In this document: positions 25,550 through 37,119 of the stretch, piece after piece | Position numbering within the stretch: position 1 is the first letter of the stretch | Layout of the letters: every line of letters starts with the position of its first letter | Source of the DNA: Perkinsus olseni | Taxonomy: Eukaryota > Perkinsozoa > Perkinsida | DNA: 64,000 bases | Assembly: GCA_013115125.1 (NCBI GenBank) | Contig: JABANN010000075.1 | Span: 1-64,000 of the forward strand | Direction: 5' to 3' | Position numbers and translations under genes: made by a program | Notes under the pieces: generated by a model | The model's database searches: none | What the model saw: only the letters and a program-made list of their open reading frames with translations | Told to the model about the DNA's origin: nothing

Positions 25550-27060
25550 TCATGGAACATGATGAGGTTCCCGTGCAGCAGTATACAATGCCTCAACTAG
25601 GGCTAATACGGACGTAGGGATTACGTCGTTGATAACATGCTTTACTGTACCTTAGACACATTGCAACCTGTACTACACTGAATAATGATAAGTATGGTAC
25701 CAGATGGCAGAAGGCCTTCGGTATCACCCTCTACCAGAAACTCTACTCTCGAGCCTATGATATCCTCTGAGATGAGGACCAATAACAGACCAAGGCTACT
25801 ACTACTGGTGGGTACTACTACCAGCATTGCCATGATGCAACGGATGAGCTATGTAATATGATATTCTAATGTCACCACGGACCTGAGCACCTCAATCGAT
25901 GAGGCGGAGGTGTGCCGTCATATCACCATCTCTTCCCTGGGGTTCATGACGTAGTGTGAGTGGTCTATACTACAGGCAGCGGTGATGTATGCACCACTGT
26001 CAGCAGGACCAGGACGCATTACACGCAGTACTACAGCATTCCTGGATGGAATCTAAGGGGAGCTATAGAAGCAGTCACTAGGCCTGTCGATAGTACATCA
26101 TCAGAAAGTTGCTTGAACTCTAGATACGCTATATCGACACCCTCATCGACTTCCTCTATGACACGTGCCGTAGTCAAGGACCCATCCCATTCGGGACGAC
26201 ACGAGAGGTTACTAGAGCCTAGAGGAGCTCCGTAAGATTGTACTACTTCACTTCTGACCTACTGAACTCACAGAAGGCTCTAGGGGTAGCCTCAACATAG
26301 AACTCTCCTCGAATAAGGCATGTCTGTGGACTGTCCCTCCGCCATATCTGGATCACAATGCATCCGTTACGCCCAGCCCCTGTTGCCTCCCATTACCCGC
26401 AAGCATAGTGGTCTAGTACCTCCCATCAAGATGACGGGCTGTGTCATACTCTCAGAATAGGCCAAAAGGCAGTTGCTGATAGAGAAGAATGTACATCCAT
26501 CGCTGGACCTATGACCCACTCGTAGGGGTTCTCGCTGCAATTAGCGAATGCTGCCTCGTATAATTCGTCGGCAAGGCTCCTAAGGTCCTCCTTGCAAACC
26601 GAATCAGGATGGGTATCTACTGAGGAGCTTTCCTCCTACGCCCCCGGAGGGACCAACTATTACCATCTGCAGCTGTCATCTTGGGAGGGCCGGCAACCAT
26701 ATTACGGGTGAGCAGGGCGGTACTACTCTCTGCTGCTGACGAGCCATCCCTCAAAGCATATCCAAGCCGCATCGCTAAGGTGAGGTTGTAGGCTAGCCTG
26801 GCCTCCTGCAGCCGGAACATCCTTGAGCTCACTGACTCCTCTATTGGCGTTAAGAACCTATGGCGAGGGGTGCGGGATGAAGGCATCTGACGGATAATAC
26901 CCCTCTGAACCGCTGTTGCTCATGTATGCAGACAGCACAGGGGATAGCTGAGCATCATTCTCGTGTACTGGCAAGGAGGAGGAGGATACATCGCCATCGT
27001 CGCTTTGTCGCTGCACATTGAGCTCTCGAACATGAGGCGAGTCTGAACACTGTAGGATTG
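25550..27060 (-). CDS. START-domain (lipid-binding) protein, 5' end unresolved
   Basis: StAR-related lipid-transfer fold, which binds a lipid in a helix-grip cavity. Exons in order: a disordered part with VRELNVQRQSDDGDVSSSSL (near 27000) and SPVLSAYMSNSGSEGY; FLTPIEESVSSRMFRLQEAR then LAYNLTLAMRLGYALRDGSS (26700-26860); DLRSLADELYEAAFANCSEN then PYEWVIGPAMDVHSSLSA (26450-26620); CLIRGEFYVEATPRAFCEFS (26250-26330); RPEWDGSLTTARVIEEVDEG then VDIAYLEFKQLSDDVLS (26090-26200). The RPEWD...VIEEVDEGVDIAYLEFK block is the diagnostic START core. A strand-rich exon, GSRVEFLVEGDTEGLLPSGT, precedes the terminal helix HVINDVIPTSVLALVEALYT ending at 25550. Sequence to 27540 has coding-like frames that may include the first exon, but I could not place the start codon. 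Confidence 0.68.
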
Positions 27061-27539
27061 AACGTGCTTATAGACACGGAAAAACCCCGACCTAAGCTGT
27101 AGTAGGGCTTCGATGGAGGTAGCACTAGGATGGTCGAGGATCCAAAAGGAGCTGACGAAGATGTATCCTAGAGAAGACGGAGCTAGTCGTCCCGCATGCA
27201 GTAGAAGAGCCCTCTCACCTTCTGTGCATATCCTACGGGGAATACTGACTCTCCAGAACGGGCCGCCGCCCTCTCGCCTTGAACGAGGCCAACCCCCTCC
27301 TCAGCATCATAATACTCTTTATCATCCCTTCTATAGCATAACCAAGATAATCCGTCGTTCGTCCGTGCAGCAGAGGTCAACCATCGAAAGCATGGAAGCA
27401 TCAATGACGATGATGAGCCACTCCGCTGTTCTGAGACCGCGCATCGTCTAATACGCGGCATCGGGAACGGCCAGCATATCCCTACCTCCCAATGCTCCGA
27501 TCTGTCGTCCGTCCATCCGAGTTGAACCATAATCATCCA

Positions 27540-27770
27540 TCATTCAACGACCAATCAACACGAAGACCGTCCACTACCACTTTGGACTACTGCGCAACAT
27601 CTTGCGCGCACGCCCTTAATTCATCTACCCCCGACTTTTCTTTCTTTGGGTAACTTGCCCATCAACTTTTCGCTGCCACTAATTCGCTCGCCCCGGCCAC
27701 TTTTTCGCTACGCCACTAATCCACTCTCTCTGGCCACTAAGGTCGCGCGGGCGACTTCGTCGGCGTAACT
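27540..27770. repeat. degenerate short repeats (GCCACTAA-like units)
   Basis: Units beginning CCACTTTGG, GCCACTAATTCGC, GGCCACTTTTTCGC, GCCACTAATCCAC and GGCCACTAAGGTCGC recur between 27570 and 27760. GTAACTTGCC occurs at 27650-27659 and again at 27765-27774. Base composition and word use differ from the genes on either side. No open frame of note runs through it on the plus strand. It could be a decayed element border or satellite-like sequence. Confidence 0.45.
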
Positions 27771-27775
27771 TGCCA

Positions 27776-27806
27776 AAATGTTGATGATGCGGCATCATCA
27801 ACATTT
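27776..27806. repeat. 15-bp-arm perfect palindrome
   Basis: AAATGTTGATGATGC (27776-27790), one central G, then GCATCATCAACATTT (27792-27806). The arms are perfect complements. It lies at the border between the short-repeat stretch and an isolated coding-like frame. It could form a hairpin or cruciform, be a protein-binding site, or mark a junction between insertions. Confidence 0.8.
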
Positions 27807-28285
27807 GGGGTATTACCGATGCCCGAGAAGTTGATGAGTTCCGTTGCGTATCGAGGTAAACGCCATTCGTGAACCACCCCATCTACGGTCGGAGTCCCCG
27901 CCGCGTAGGTGCATTTCAGTTCTCCATTCCGTACACTCATCTCGTTCACACTTGTGAGGATGAGGAAGGTTCCCCTGCAACTCGTCCTTACTTGAGAGTC
28001 TCGCTGGAAATATCGACCATGACTGTGAGGAGGTATCAGCAGACTCCTATGATTGCACATCATTCTTTCTGTAATTATTCCCCTGACTTGTCGACAAGGC
28101 TTTGTTGCAAGTGTGTCAATCAAATTGGTGTAGGTGGGACGTCCGTTCGATAAGTGGTGGCTTTTGGTGCCTAGCGCCTCTCTCTCGTAACCGTTGGTCT
28201 TTCTGGAAGTGCCCCAGTCAACGCCGAAAACATTGATTTTCCGCTTGTCGTATAGGAACACATTACTGCGACAATAAGCCGTCAC
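27800..28285 (-). other. isolated coding-like frame, possible gene fragment
   Basis: A long minus-strand frame whose central part looks protein-like: RGTFLILTSVNEMSVRNGEL then KCTYAAGTPTVDGVVHEWRL and PRYATELINFSGIGNTPNVD. The frame runs into the palindrome and repeats at its 3' end and has no ATG at its 5' end (first in-frame ATG about residue 73). No family recognised and no clear splice partners. It may be a gene piece carried within or cut by the repeat region. Confidence 0.25.
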
Positions 28286-28309
28286 ACTGCTTCATCGTTC
28301 TCCGCCATC

Positions 28310-31300
28310 ATGTCAGTATACTGCAGGATTGCCCATAACTTATCACTAATGTTGCGGGTATTGCTACTGATATCGTGTATGTTGGGCTCTACTCTAGCCC
28401 AAGTCTCAATATCAGCTATCACACCAAGTGGGTGCCGCAACGGCATTGTCGTTGTCATTGTGTTATGCGGGGGTGATAGCCATTCTGCAGGTCCTGGGAG
28501 TACTCTCAGGAGCGAACCTATTCAAGTAGTCTTCTCTGAGTCTATCATCAAGTTCGGTACAGATCTGAGCGTATCTGCCTTGCCCAATGGATCACCCATC
28601 ATACTGGAAGTGAGCTCCTCGTTATCTTCTTACAATCTCCACTATGCATCATCTCAGTCTTCCGGCGAGACCTCCCCTACTGAGTTTGGCCGGTGGAGAT
28701 GGGTAACAACATCAATACTCAGGTTTGATGTTGAGGATGAGGTATCGTCCACTAACCATCGTTAGAAATACAGTGCTACTTTGTCGTAGCTCTGGCCAGG
28801 CGACCTACGCATATCTTTCAAGTTGAATGAGACTTTCACCTCTTACAGAGGGAGAACAATTGTATCGGAGGAGTGATGAGAAGACTAATAACGGCTCCTG
28901 ACCTCTCATTGGATTTCAGAGAAGTACCCTCATGGATGACGCAATCACTCGGTCTCCGTGCTATTGAAATGAACAGTGAGCTTGCCTATAACGCCACCGA
29001 CGGAGCATGGCGAAGCAGCGTAATGATTGTCGCTACCGCTGCTGTCCATTATCATTTATGCGTCTTGCTTTTCAGCTCGGATACATTGGAAGTGACCATT
29101 CGAATAAGTACGAGACACCTCCTGATTCTATCATAACCATATGGACGGATAGGCCTGTAGACAGTACCCTGGTCTCGGTTCCGGGGCTTCTCACCTGCGA
29201 TGATATCACCGTGCTCTACTCGGATCCCCCCACTCCACATCCCTGTCGTGTCCCTGGCTCGAAGGAGAACTTGGTTACATGCTTCAACATCACATTGTCA
29301 AAGGCATTAGCTCCAGGAGAGGAGTGTGGCTTGGCCCTCTCCCGAGCGATGCCCTATACCCAACATTCGGGTGCATGGCGTGGTGAGATATCCACCATCC
29401 TCACCGGGTATATCCCCTTCCAGTTCCTATTCCATGACCGTGAATACTATCATGAGATGTCATCCAGCCGTCTATCCTTAGCTATCCAACATGGTCTCCC
29501 CTCGGGCACCGACCTCACCTCAGTCATTGCACTAACGCCGCCGGTAGCAGAGTATAAGGCAGTGGTCAGGAACAAGTCTAGGGTGGTGTTGAGCGGTAAG
29601 TTCGAGCCTGGTGTTCAGTACACAGCAGAAGTCACTCCTCCTACCTCGCCTCTTACGGACAATGTCGGCATGGTGTTGACGGGATCAACAGGTAGCTTCA
29701 TTATGGCGGAAGAGAATCCTGGCCTGGTCCATAAAGTTGACGGCTATGATGTTACCCAATTCCCTCTACACGACAGATCCCGAGGCTTCCCAATGCTGAC
29801 TAGAGTCTCCGAGCGATGGGGCGTCACTACGTGCCCGGTCACTTTCGATAACCTACCCCAAGCCTTGCAAGTCGTCTTCAGCCATGGGAGGGATACCAGT
29901 AGGTACAACCCCTGCCGGAGTGTCGACACGATGACCAGCATGCTACAACTATCCCCTGGCATCACACAGCTCCTCAATCATACCACAGCTTATCCGTCTA
30001 ACGTCAGTATCATCATGGTTACTGACAATAGCCGACCTCAATGGTATCATACCACTCGTTTAATCACGGCATCAACTTTGCAGGCCCTCCTATCACCAGT
30101 AGCGATCAGTGGTAGCGCATTGAGCTGTAAGAGAGGGCATGCCTCGCTGCAGAACGTATCAGGACTGCATGTGCAGCTAACACATCCCTTAGTGGCCGAT
30201 GTGCAGCTTTGGGGTAGCAACACTGATGAGGCCGTGTACGCCGCTACCACGGACCCACTCGGGTATGTCTTCGTACCGTCCTGTCCGAAGTGTCTACAAC
30301 AGTCCCTCTCGGTCGTAGTCTCAATCGATGGCCAAGTGGTGTACATACACCCTGCACGAATCTACCTCGACAGTGGTACTACCTTCGACGACCACCAGGA
30401 GAGCCGCTCTGTCGCGCTACATGCTACTCTCATCCCCGACCGGGCACTCTATGCTCCTGGTGGGGTATTGGCAATGGCAGGATGGGTAGTCTCCTCGACT
30501 CTTACGTGTCTAGCATGTCAACCAGTAGATCTCACAAACTATGAGTTCAATCTCACGGTCACCTGGTCCCAGACCCTACCCCAGTCAGTTATCCCTTTAT
30601 CTGTTAACGACGAGGGCAACGTGGATCCAGTCAATATTCCAATACCGAGATCTGTCCCTCTAGGATCTCAGCCAGCGTTCGATATGAGCTGCAGCATCAG
30701 ACCATCTTCGATGGACGATTCACCGGGGGTCGCACCTCGCCACGGCTGTGAGATATTCAGAGTAGATGTTCCTGAGCTGCTCATAGCTGAGCCGAGAGTG
30801 CCCATTGCTGTGATGGACCTCACTCTACCCACATCCATCACAGTCAGCGATGCGCTTTCCTCCAACGATACTTACGTGACTATCGCCACCTACAGCGGTA
30901 CACCTCTGCCTGGCACTACAGTAGATGTGACTCTAACGCTTCGAGACTCTATCGATGGTGCACCGCACTGTGGTCATTCACCTGAGAGCTATACCACTTA
31001 TGCTGCTACATATGAGACTGACAAAGACGGTGTTGCTCAAATCGCCCTGTTCGATAGTGGAAGCGATCTAGGACGGCCTTGGAGCGAGGGACAGACTATC
31101 GAGGTAAGGAAATCTAGCCTTCATTAACTGCGCCAGAAGTACGCCTCTCCAGATTAAAGCGTTCGCTCGAGATCCTCTTGGCGCCGTACTGAGTGCAACC
31201 GCGAGCATAACGATTGATCACCCGTTGCTGCGGCTGAACCCATTACAACTATCGGTCACCGACCCCCTCCCTGGTATCAAGTTTGATGCCTTAACTGGAA

Positions 31301-34300
31301 TCACTGCAACAGGGGACAATGACGTAGCCTCACTCGACGGACTGCTCACCACTCGGTAAGAGTTATGAGCTTCGTTTATTGGTGTGTCCAATATCTCGTC
31401 ATAGCTCCTATATGGTACATGATGCAACGTGCAAGGAAGCTAGGACTGCCGTCTCGCAAGGCCGCCATCAATCTCAATACAACTGCTCCATCACCTTCCC
31501 GACCGGGATGGTCCATTGCCCGATGATGATCGCTGACATGGCTACTTCCGAACTTTTTGCTATTGTCATAGAGGTGAGCTCCGCCCATCTCAGAGGCCGA
31601 CTCAGAGCTTCAGTAGGTGGATACACTTAATGGAAACCCTCCCGTGAGAGGCTGTCGAGAGGTAACTTTACCAGCACACAAGCTCACCTCCTATGCGTTC
31701 CCTATGGAGTCCCTTCGATGCTCGGCTGAACTGCTGAATGGTAGGAGTACTCTGCGCATCCTGCATAGTAGGCATAGCTTGTGTTCGTTAGAGTCCACTG
31801 CCCTGCCCCACGTTGAGGTGGTGATGTCCTGCTCCAACCCATACCCAAATGCGCAGGAGAACACCTTCATATGGTAGGATAACAGCCCGCCAACGTGTTC
31901 CGTGGCTACCTACCCCCTTTCTTAGGGTAACCTGGCCCGGAGGCCACACGGGGATAGTCACTGTGGACACGGAGCTAGATACCATCAGCAAGGTCCTCGA
32001 GTTGGACAACATATCAGCCTTGGGTAGTGCCTGTGAGGCTTCTACTTTTCACATAGTCATCAGGCAACTCGGTAACGCTATCAGCATACGTGTGGCAAGC
32101 TGTGACCGAAGCACCGTTCAGCCTCGTCAACAGCTCGATACATGATGGAAGTGCAGTCATGCCTGACTGGAGCGGCCCCAGGTCATCACTCTACCCTGCA
32201 CAGCTCGTCCACGCCATGGCATAGCGTAGGTACACCAGCGGCAAAGCCACCTTGGATATGAAGGGATATCTCTCTCTCCCGCATCGGACCTATGACGCTT
32301 CCTTCTCCATTCATACTGACCAAGAGGAGTACTCCCCCGGCGATGAAGTAGCATGCTACTAAGCGTTGGCATAGGACAACAACTGCTGCTGAGCTGTAGG
32401 TCGCGGTATCCATAATGGGGGGAGTACCCAATGGTTCGGTCATTATAGCAGTGGTGGACCAGGGCATACTGGACTTCAGGCCTCTGACGAACCCTGACAC
32501 AGTAGAGGGCATCATTGGTACCAATATCGTCATCATCTTTCTTCCTCAACCATACCCTATCACCACGATCAGGTATGCTCGGTACTGCATCGAGCAGAAT
32601 GATTGACTCCCACTCGTTCATAGCATCTTCCAAGACGTTTTGGGATAATGCGCAACATCTTTGGGGTATAGCTAGTGAGGATCCTTGGTTTGGGGTGGGG
32701 AGCACGTCTGCGATGCCATCCACCTTCCACAACACCAATGACAGGTAAGCTTCGATCCCTACTGGTTGGATGATGAATATACAGTCCACCTCGACACCCC
32801 GGCTTTTGAGCAACCCTTGGGACCAGGCAATTATAAGAGGTAGCTCTCGTCCTGCTCCTACTCCAAGAGGCTATCAGTCCTTGTATCACAACCTGACTCT
32901 CAGCTATTACCCGAACCGTCGGCCAGGGTATCAGCGATGGAGATGCCCGCATATTGAGAGGGGTATCGGACGCGAAGAAGTGTATGCTCTAGAGAACATG
33001 AACATGGATGGTAGGTGTCCCGTTCAGTTTCTTTTCGGACGCTACTGATTTAGCACCGGGTGTATCTCCTGCAGCGGGCAGGATGCCCCCCGAACAAGGC
33101 GCTGCTGCGGCTCCTCCTCCTTCGCCAAGAGTCCCCCGCCTAGGTAGAGTAGGGAAACACACGTTAGTGGACCCTGATGGCGCTCCTTCCATCACAGTTT
33201 CGGATACACCTAGCACACTCTACTTCGATATCCTCGAGCTAACCTCAGCTGGGGATGCTAACGTAAGCTTTACACTCGGGCAGGAAAGGACGAAGTAGTC
33301 GTAGTGGGGATAGGCAGGACTCTACTCTGCATCCCGCAGATACAAGATAAGTGCTTACATGATCGGTTACGATCACACAACAACCGTAGCAGCTACAGAC
33401 CTCAAGGCCGTAGCCCAGGTGGCCGACGCAAGCACTTCCATCACAGTGGCATCTCCTATATACATGGAACCCTACATACCCCGATCGTTGCGGTAAACAC
33501 TGTCGCCATACACCGAATGACGTCTTTGGCAGGATAACCGATGAGCCAGTGATGGGTGTTGCCCTCATATCCACTCATTATACTACACAACAGCTTCACC
33601 AAATGAACCTTACGGTAAGAGGCAGTCGATAATGGGATGAGTCCCGTAACAGCTCCCCTATCCCTTCAGGTGGTGGTGAGTAACATGTCTACTGGAATTT
33701 TTCCAACTGTGGATGCTTCATACAGCAGTGACCTGCTCGCCCTACCAGGGAATGCTGGAGTACTGTACGCTCTATTCAAGATGCCCGTGGTATCCACTCT
33801 GAACATCGACGACACTACAGACAGCAGGGGTTGGGTGAGGCGTGGTCAGGCCAAACCACGAGTCGTAGTAGTTGTCTTGCAGGTACACTACACCCTTTAT
33901 GACACCACAGGGGTCATCATTGATGAAATAATAGTACGGATACTCATTGGTCCACACAGCCATCCGATCGTCATAGGCAGTAGTCGAGCTATAGCAGCTC
34001 CGGGAGTGGTAGTACTACTACAGGCCATGCAACAGGGGCAGTGTGCCTTCTAGTGGGAGGAACATCTCCAGCTCCCTGAGTATATACCATCGGCATCTCA
34101 AGTACGGCTATCAGCAGAGTCATCGTTTTATCCAAGAATCATCGAACATTGCCACCGCACTGCCTTCACCCCATACAACATGTATGATGAGGATAAAGGA
34201 GATATACGAACAGATCTCCTCATCGCCACTCTATACTGCTTGGGTAGTGCATCGTCATCATCGTCATTATGCGGAGCTGGCATGAGACAGGCGCTGTGGG

Positions 34301-36356
34301 AGCGGAGGATGTCTCCTTGGGTGGTGAGCATGATTCGGCGACTCTGAGGAACGAACTCCTCCATCAACTCATACACATCCATACTGTGGGTGGTGTACTC
34401 AAATGGAGTAGAAGTATGTCCACTGCTATACGCTCTGTTATAGCCTCTCCTCTACTACCCTCAGATTCCCCCTATCCATCTTACGTCAGCATCTGGCTCC
34501 ATTCCCTCGCCATCATCGCCTTGAGAGGCCATACCCAGTCACAATACAGTGTCGCTCGTACCACTTGGCTCAAGGCTGCCATCGACTCTATAAAGGACAC
34601 TCTGGACCGATTCCCTGATGCCCGCCCTTACAACGATGTTGCTCGGCTATACCATGCTACTGGTCAGATAGCCCCACTTGAAGTCCTACACGTTCTGGTT
34701 CAGGTAGCAGTCACTTCGATGGCTTACCACTCCCCTACTCCAAGATCGACTCTTTTAAGGAGGTATTGACCCCTTTAGACAGTATGACTGCATGGCTCTT
34801 GATGAGAGTAACCGTTGGGGAGCTCTCAAGTGAGGATGCCCAGGCAGTTATATGGAACAATATACGTGTCAGCAGCAGCGAGACTGCGTACGTACGGGGC
34901 TGCCTTACCCGGCTGAACTCTCATGATCGTAGATACATAGCTCGTCCAGGGCAACCATCACCACTACCGGACCATCTGCAGGCCTTAGCCTTGCATCTGG
35001 CTACCGTCAATAACGAACAACAACAAGAGGAGAGTATAGACATGCTGCAGCAGCAGCACCACCGGGCTTCTCACTGATCATTCAGGACGGGAACTCCTAT
35101 GGAGAGTTGGAGTATGGCTGGGGCAGGGTGGTGTGGAGGCCAAGTGGGGTGGTATATACAGTCAAGGGTAACAACAGCGGGGTGTTGACGGCATGCACGC
35201 TTGTATTAGCTTCTCTACTGAGACTTTACTCTTCGCAATAGAGGCCTTCACAGTACTGGATGAATCCATGGCTAATGACACCCCGCAGATAGAGGTGGGG
35301 GTGCTACTGGCGTAGTGAAGCAACTAAGCTCGAGCTGCTTAGATGACTGTATCCGATGGAGATGGTGATACTATATGGGAGACTTCTCTCACCGAGGAGA
35401 ACCCCGTCTCGGGCAGTCTATGGTTGCCAACAGTCAATTCGACTAGCACTGCTGTACAGCCCGACAGCAGTGGCTATGAAGGGCCCCTGATGTGAGCGTG
35501 GGATGGCTACGGTGAGGCCTGGAATAGCAGACCAACCTCAGATGGAACATCACTGGTACTGGAACGGCCTTCACCTTCCTTACCGCCAACATACTCCCGA
35601 AGCACCCATTCGCGTGGCCAATTGACAGGGGCTTCACCGTCCGCAAGTTCATCCAAGTGAAGCCAGGATCATCACCCGATACCTCACTCCAGACGTCTCC
35701 TCTCTCCCGCTTCAGCTATTTGATGTCTCTACGGGGCAGTGTACAGGGGGCATGCTAACCTCGGCTGTGACGGGGCAGCTAGTCTGCATTACCATCAACA
35801 TCGAATCAGACGATGATGTCCGCTCGCTCATAGTGGAGGTAACGGTATTCGCACGCGATGCTCACAAGCTCTAGGCTTTAGGATCTGTCCCCCAGTGGCC
35901 TCGAGCCTCTGGATGAGAACATCGACTCTCTCGACATTAAGACAGCAGGCTCATCCTCATCAGGAGCACCTGACTACTACCATTGTATTCCCAGAAATAG
36001 TGCAGTATCAGTCCACACCCTCAATATGATCAGATGAGGGTCAGCACAGTGCATACAGCGTTAACTCAAGAACGCCTCTGATATGTGCTAACTCACGTTG
36101 GTGGCTGCCTTGCAGGAGGATCACTAAACGGACGGGCAAGGATACTGTGTTATGGGAAATAGATGGAATATCGTCACGAGAAGGTCTAACATTGAGGTCA
36201 TGGCCTCGAATAATAACTACAGGATTTACTCGATCATGTCCAGTACTCAGTTACTTGGCTACTGCCAATGTGCCTGGAGATTATGGATTACCTCAGACTA
36301 GGTGTTATGATACATCCAATCCAACCTATATGGGTATGTCAGGATACTCGAGGTAG
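28310..36356 (+). CDS. alpha-2-macroglobulin family protein, bacterial-type architecture
   Basis: Large secreted protein of the macroglobulin superfamily, typically protease-trapping inhibitors. The ATG at 28310 (or the internal one at 28352, MLRVLLLISCMLGSTLAQ) opens a signal peptide. The longest exon (about 29050-31100) holds MG-type beta domains, including DRALYAPGGVLAMAGWVVSS near 30440, the counterpart of the family's DRPVYRPGE motif. Further on: TLYFDILELTSAGDANVSFT (near 33215), YKISAYMIGYDHTTVAATDL (near 33346), SLQVVVSNMSTGIFPTVDAS (33660), helical toroid exons (34080-35075; e.g. LKAAIDSIKDTLDRFPDARP), an MG10-like GQLVCITINIESDDDVRSLI then LSPSGLEPLDENIDSLDIKT (35780-35950), and the terminal SYLATANVPGDYGLPQTRCY then TSNPTYMGMSGYSR and stop. 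The last two blocks match bacterial A2M C-termini rather than the animal receptor-binding domain. No CxEQ thioester seen. Well over 2,000 residues; many short introns, not all resolved. Confidence 0.83.
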
Positions 36357-36845
36357 AGTATGCAATACTACGCCCCTCCCCACTATCGTAGTCTCACGAC
36401 TAAGCGGCAGATTCGCTGTTACGGTACCCGGCGGCACGCTCTCGGTTATACCCACCGGTACACCAGAGATAGCCCGTCGAGCACTCCTAGGAGAGGGTGG
36501 GACGGATTGTGTCGGGAGGAGGCCATTAGATTCCAGCTGGTGAGGAGGGTCCGCGCGGGTAACATGAGGCTTCGAGTGGGAAGGCGGCTTTTCTAGGTGT
36601 GACTTATCAAGCGGAGATTGGATGTGCGGGACAGCTCGGTGCACGGATGAGGCCACCAATCTGCAAGGCTGCTCTGGTGGATCCGATGGACAAGTGGCCT
36701 GCACTGGTTCCTTACGGAATTTAACATCTGCCACTACTCGGACCCCATTCAGCTCACATTGGATAGATTGCCTCACACTGGTCACATTAGTATGGGTTAT
36801 TGAAGTGTAGCAGCAGCATGCAGTATATATCAATGTTGATATCAT
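36339..36845 (-). CDS. hypothetical protein, convergent overlap with macroglobulin 3' end
   Basis: A 168-codon ATG-initiated frame without introns, MISTLIYTACCCYTSITHTN to VLHTLPRVS. The N-terminal third is Cys-rich and mildly hydrophobic (a poor signal peptide); the middle reads IQCELNGVRVVADVKFRKEP; the rest is Pro/Ser-rich (DPPHQLESNGLLPTQSVPPS). Its last 18 bases overlap the macroglobulin stop on the other strand. No family recognised. It could be real or a chance frame in 3' flanking DNA. Confidence 0.33.
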   Translation of the reverse strand: MISTLIYTACCCYTSITHTNVTSVRQSIQCELNGVRVVADVKFRKEPVQATCPSDPPEQPCRLVASSVHRAVPHIQSPLDKSHLEKPPSHSKPHVTRADPPHQLESNGLLPTQSVPPSPRSARRAISGVPVGITESVPPGTVTANLPLSRETTIVGRGVVLHTLPRVS

Positions 36846-37119
36846 GACGATGTGAAGTTGTTAACGCTTACATGGCTTCCCTATAAGCTTCTTCTCAAGC
36901 ATGCCGGGAAGTATTGAGTTATACGAGTGTAGTGCGCAAGATAACAAGAGGAGCGGCGAAGCCCACTCCTCACTCCTAAATGTCTTCAAGTCTTCAATGT
37001 CCTCTATCCACTAGAAATCAACAGCACATGTGATAAAAGTATGGTGACTGATAGCTGCTCGATAGCATGGGATATTCAGTTACGACACATGCACGTTCCA
37101 TAAGCCAGCACTAATTAGA

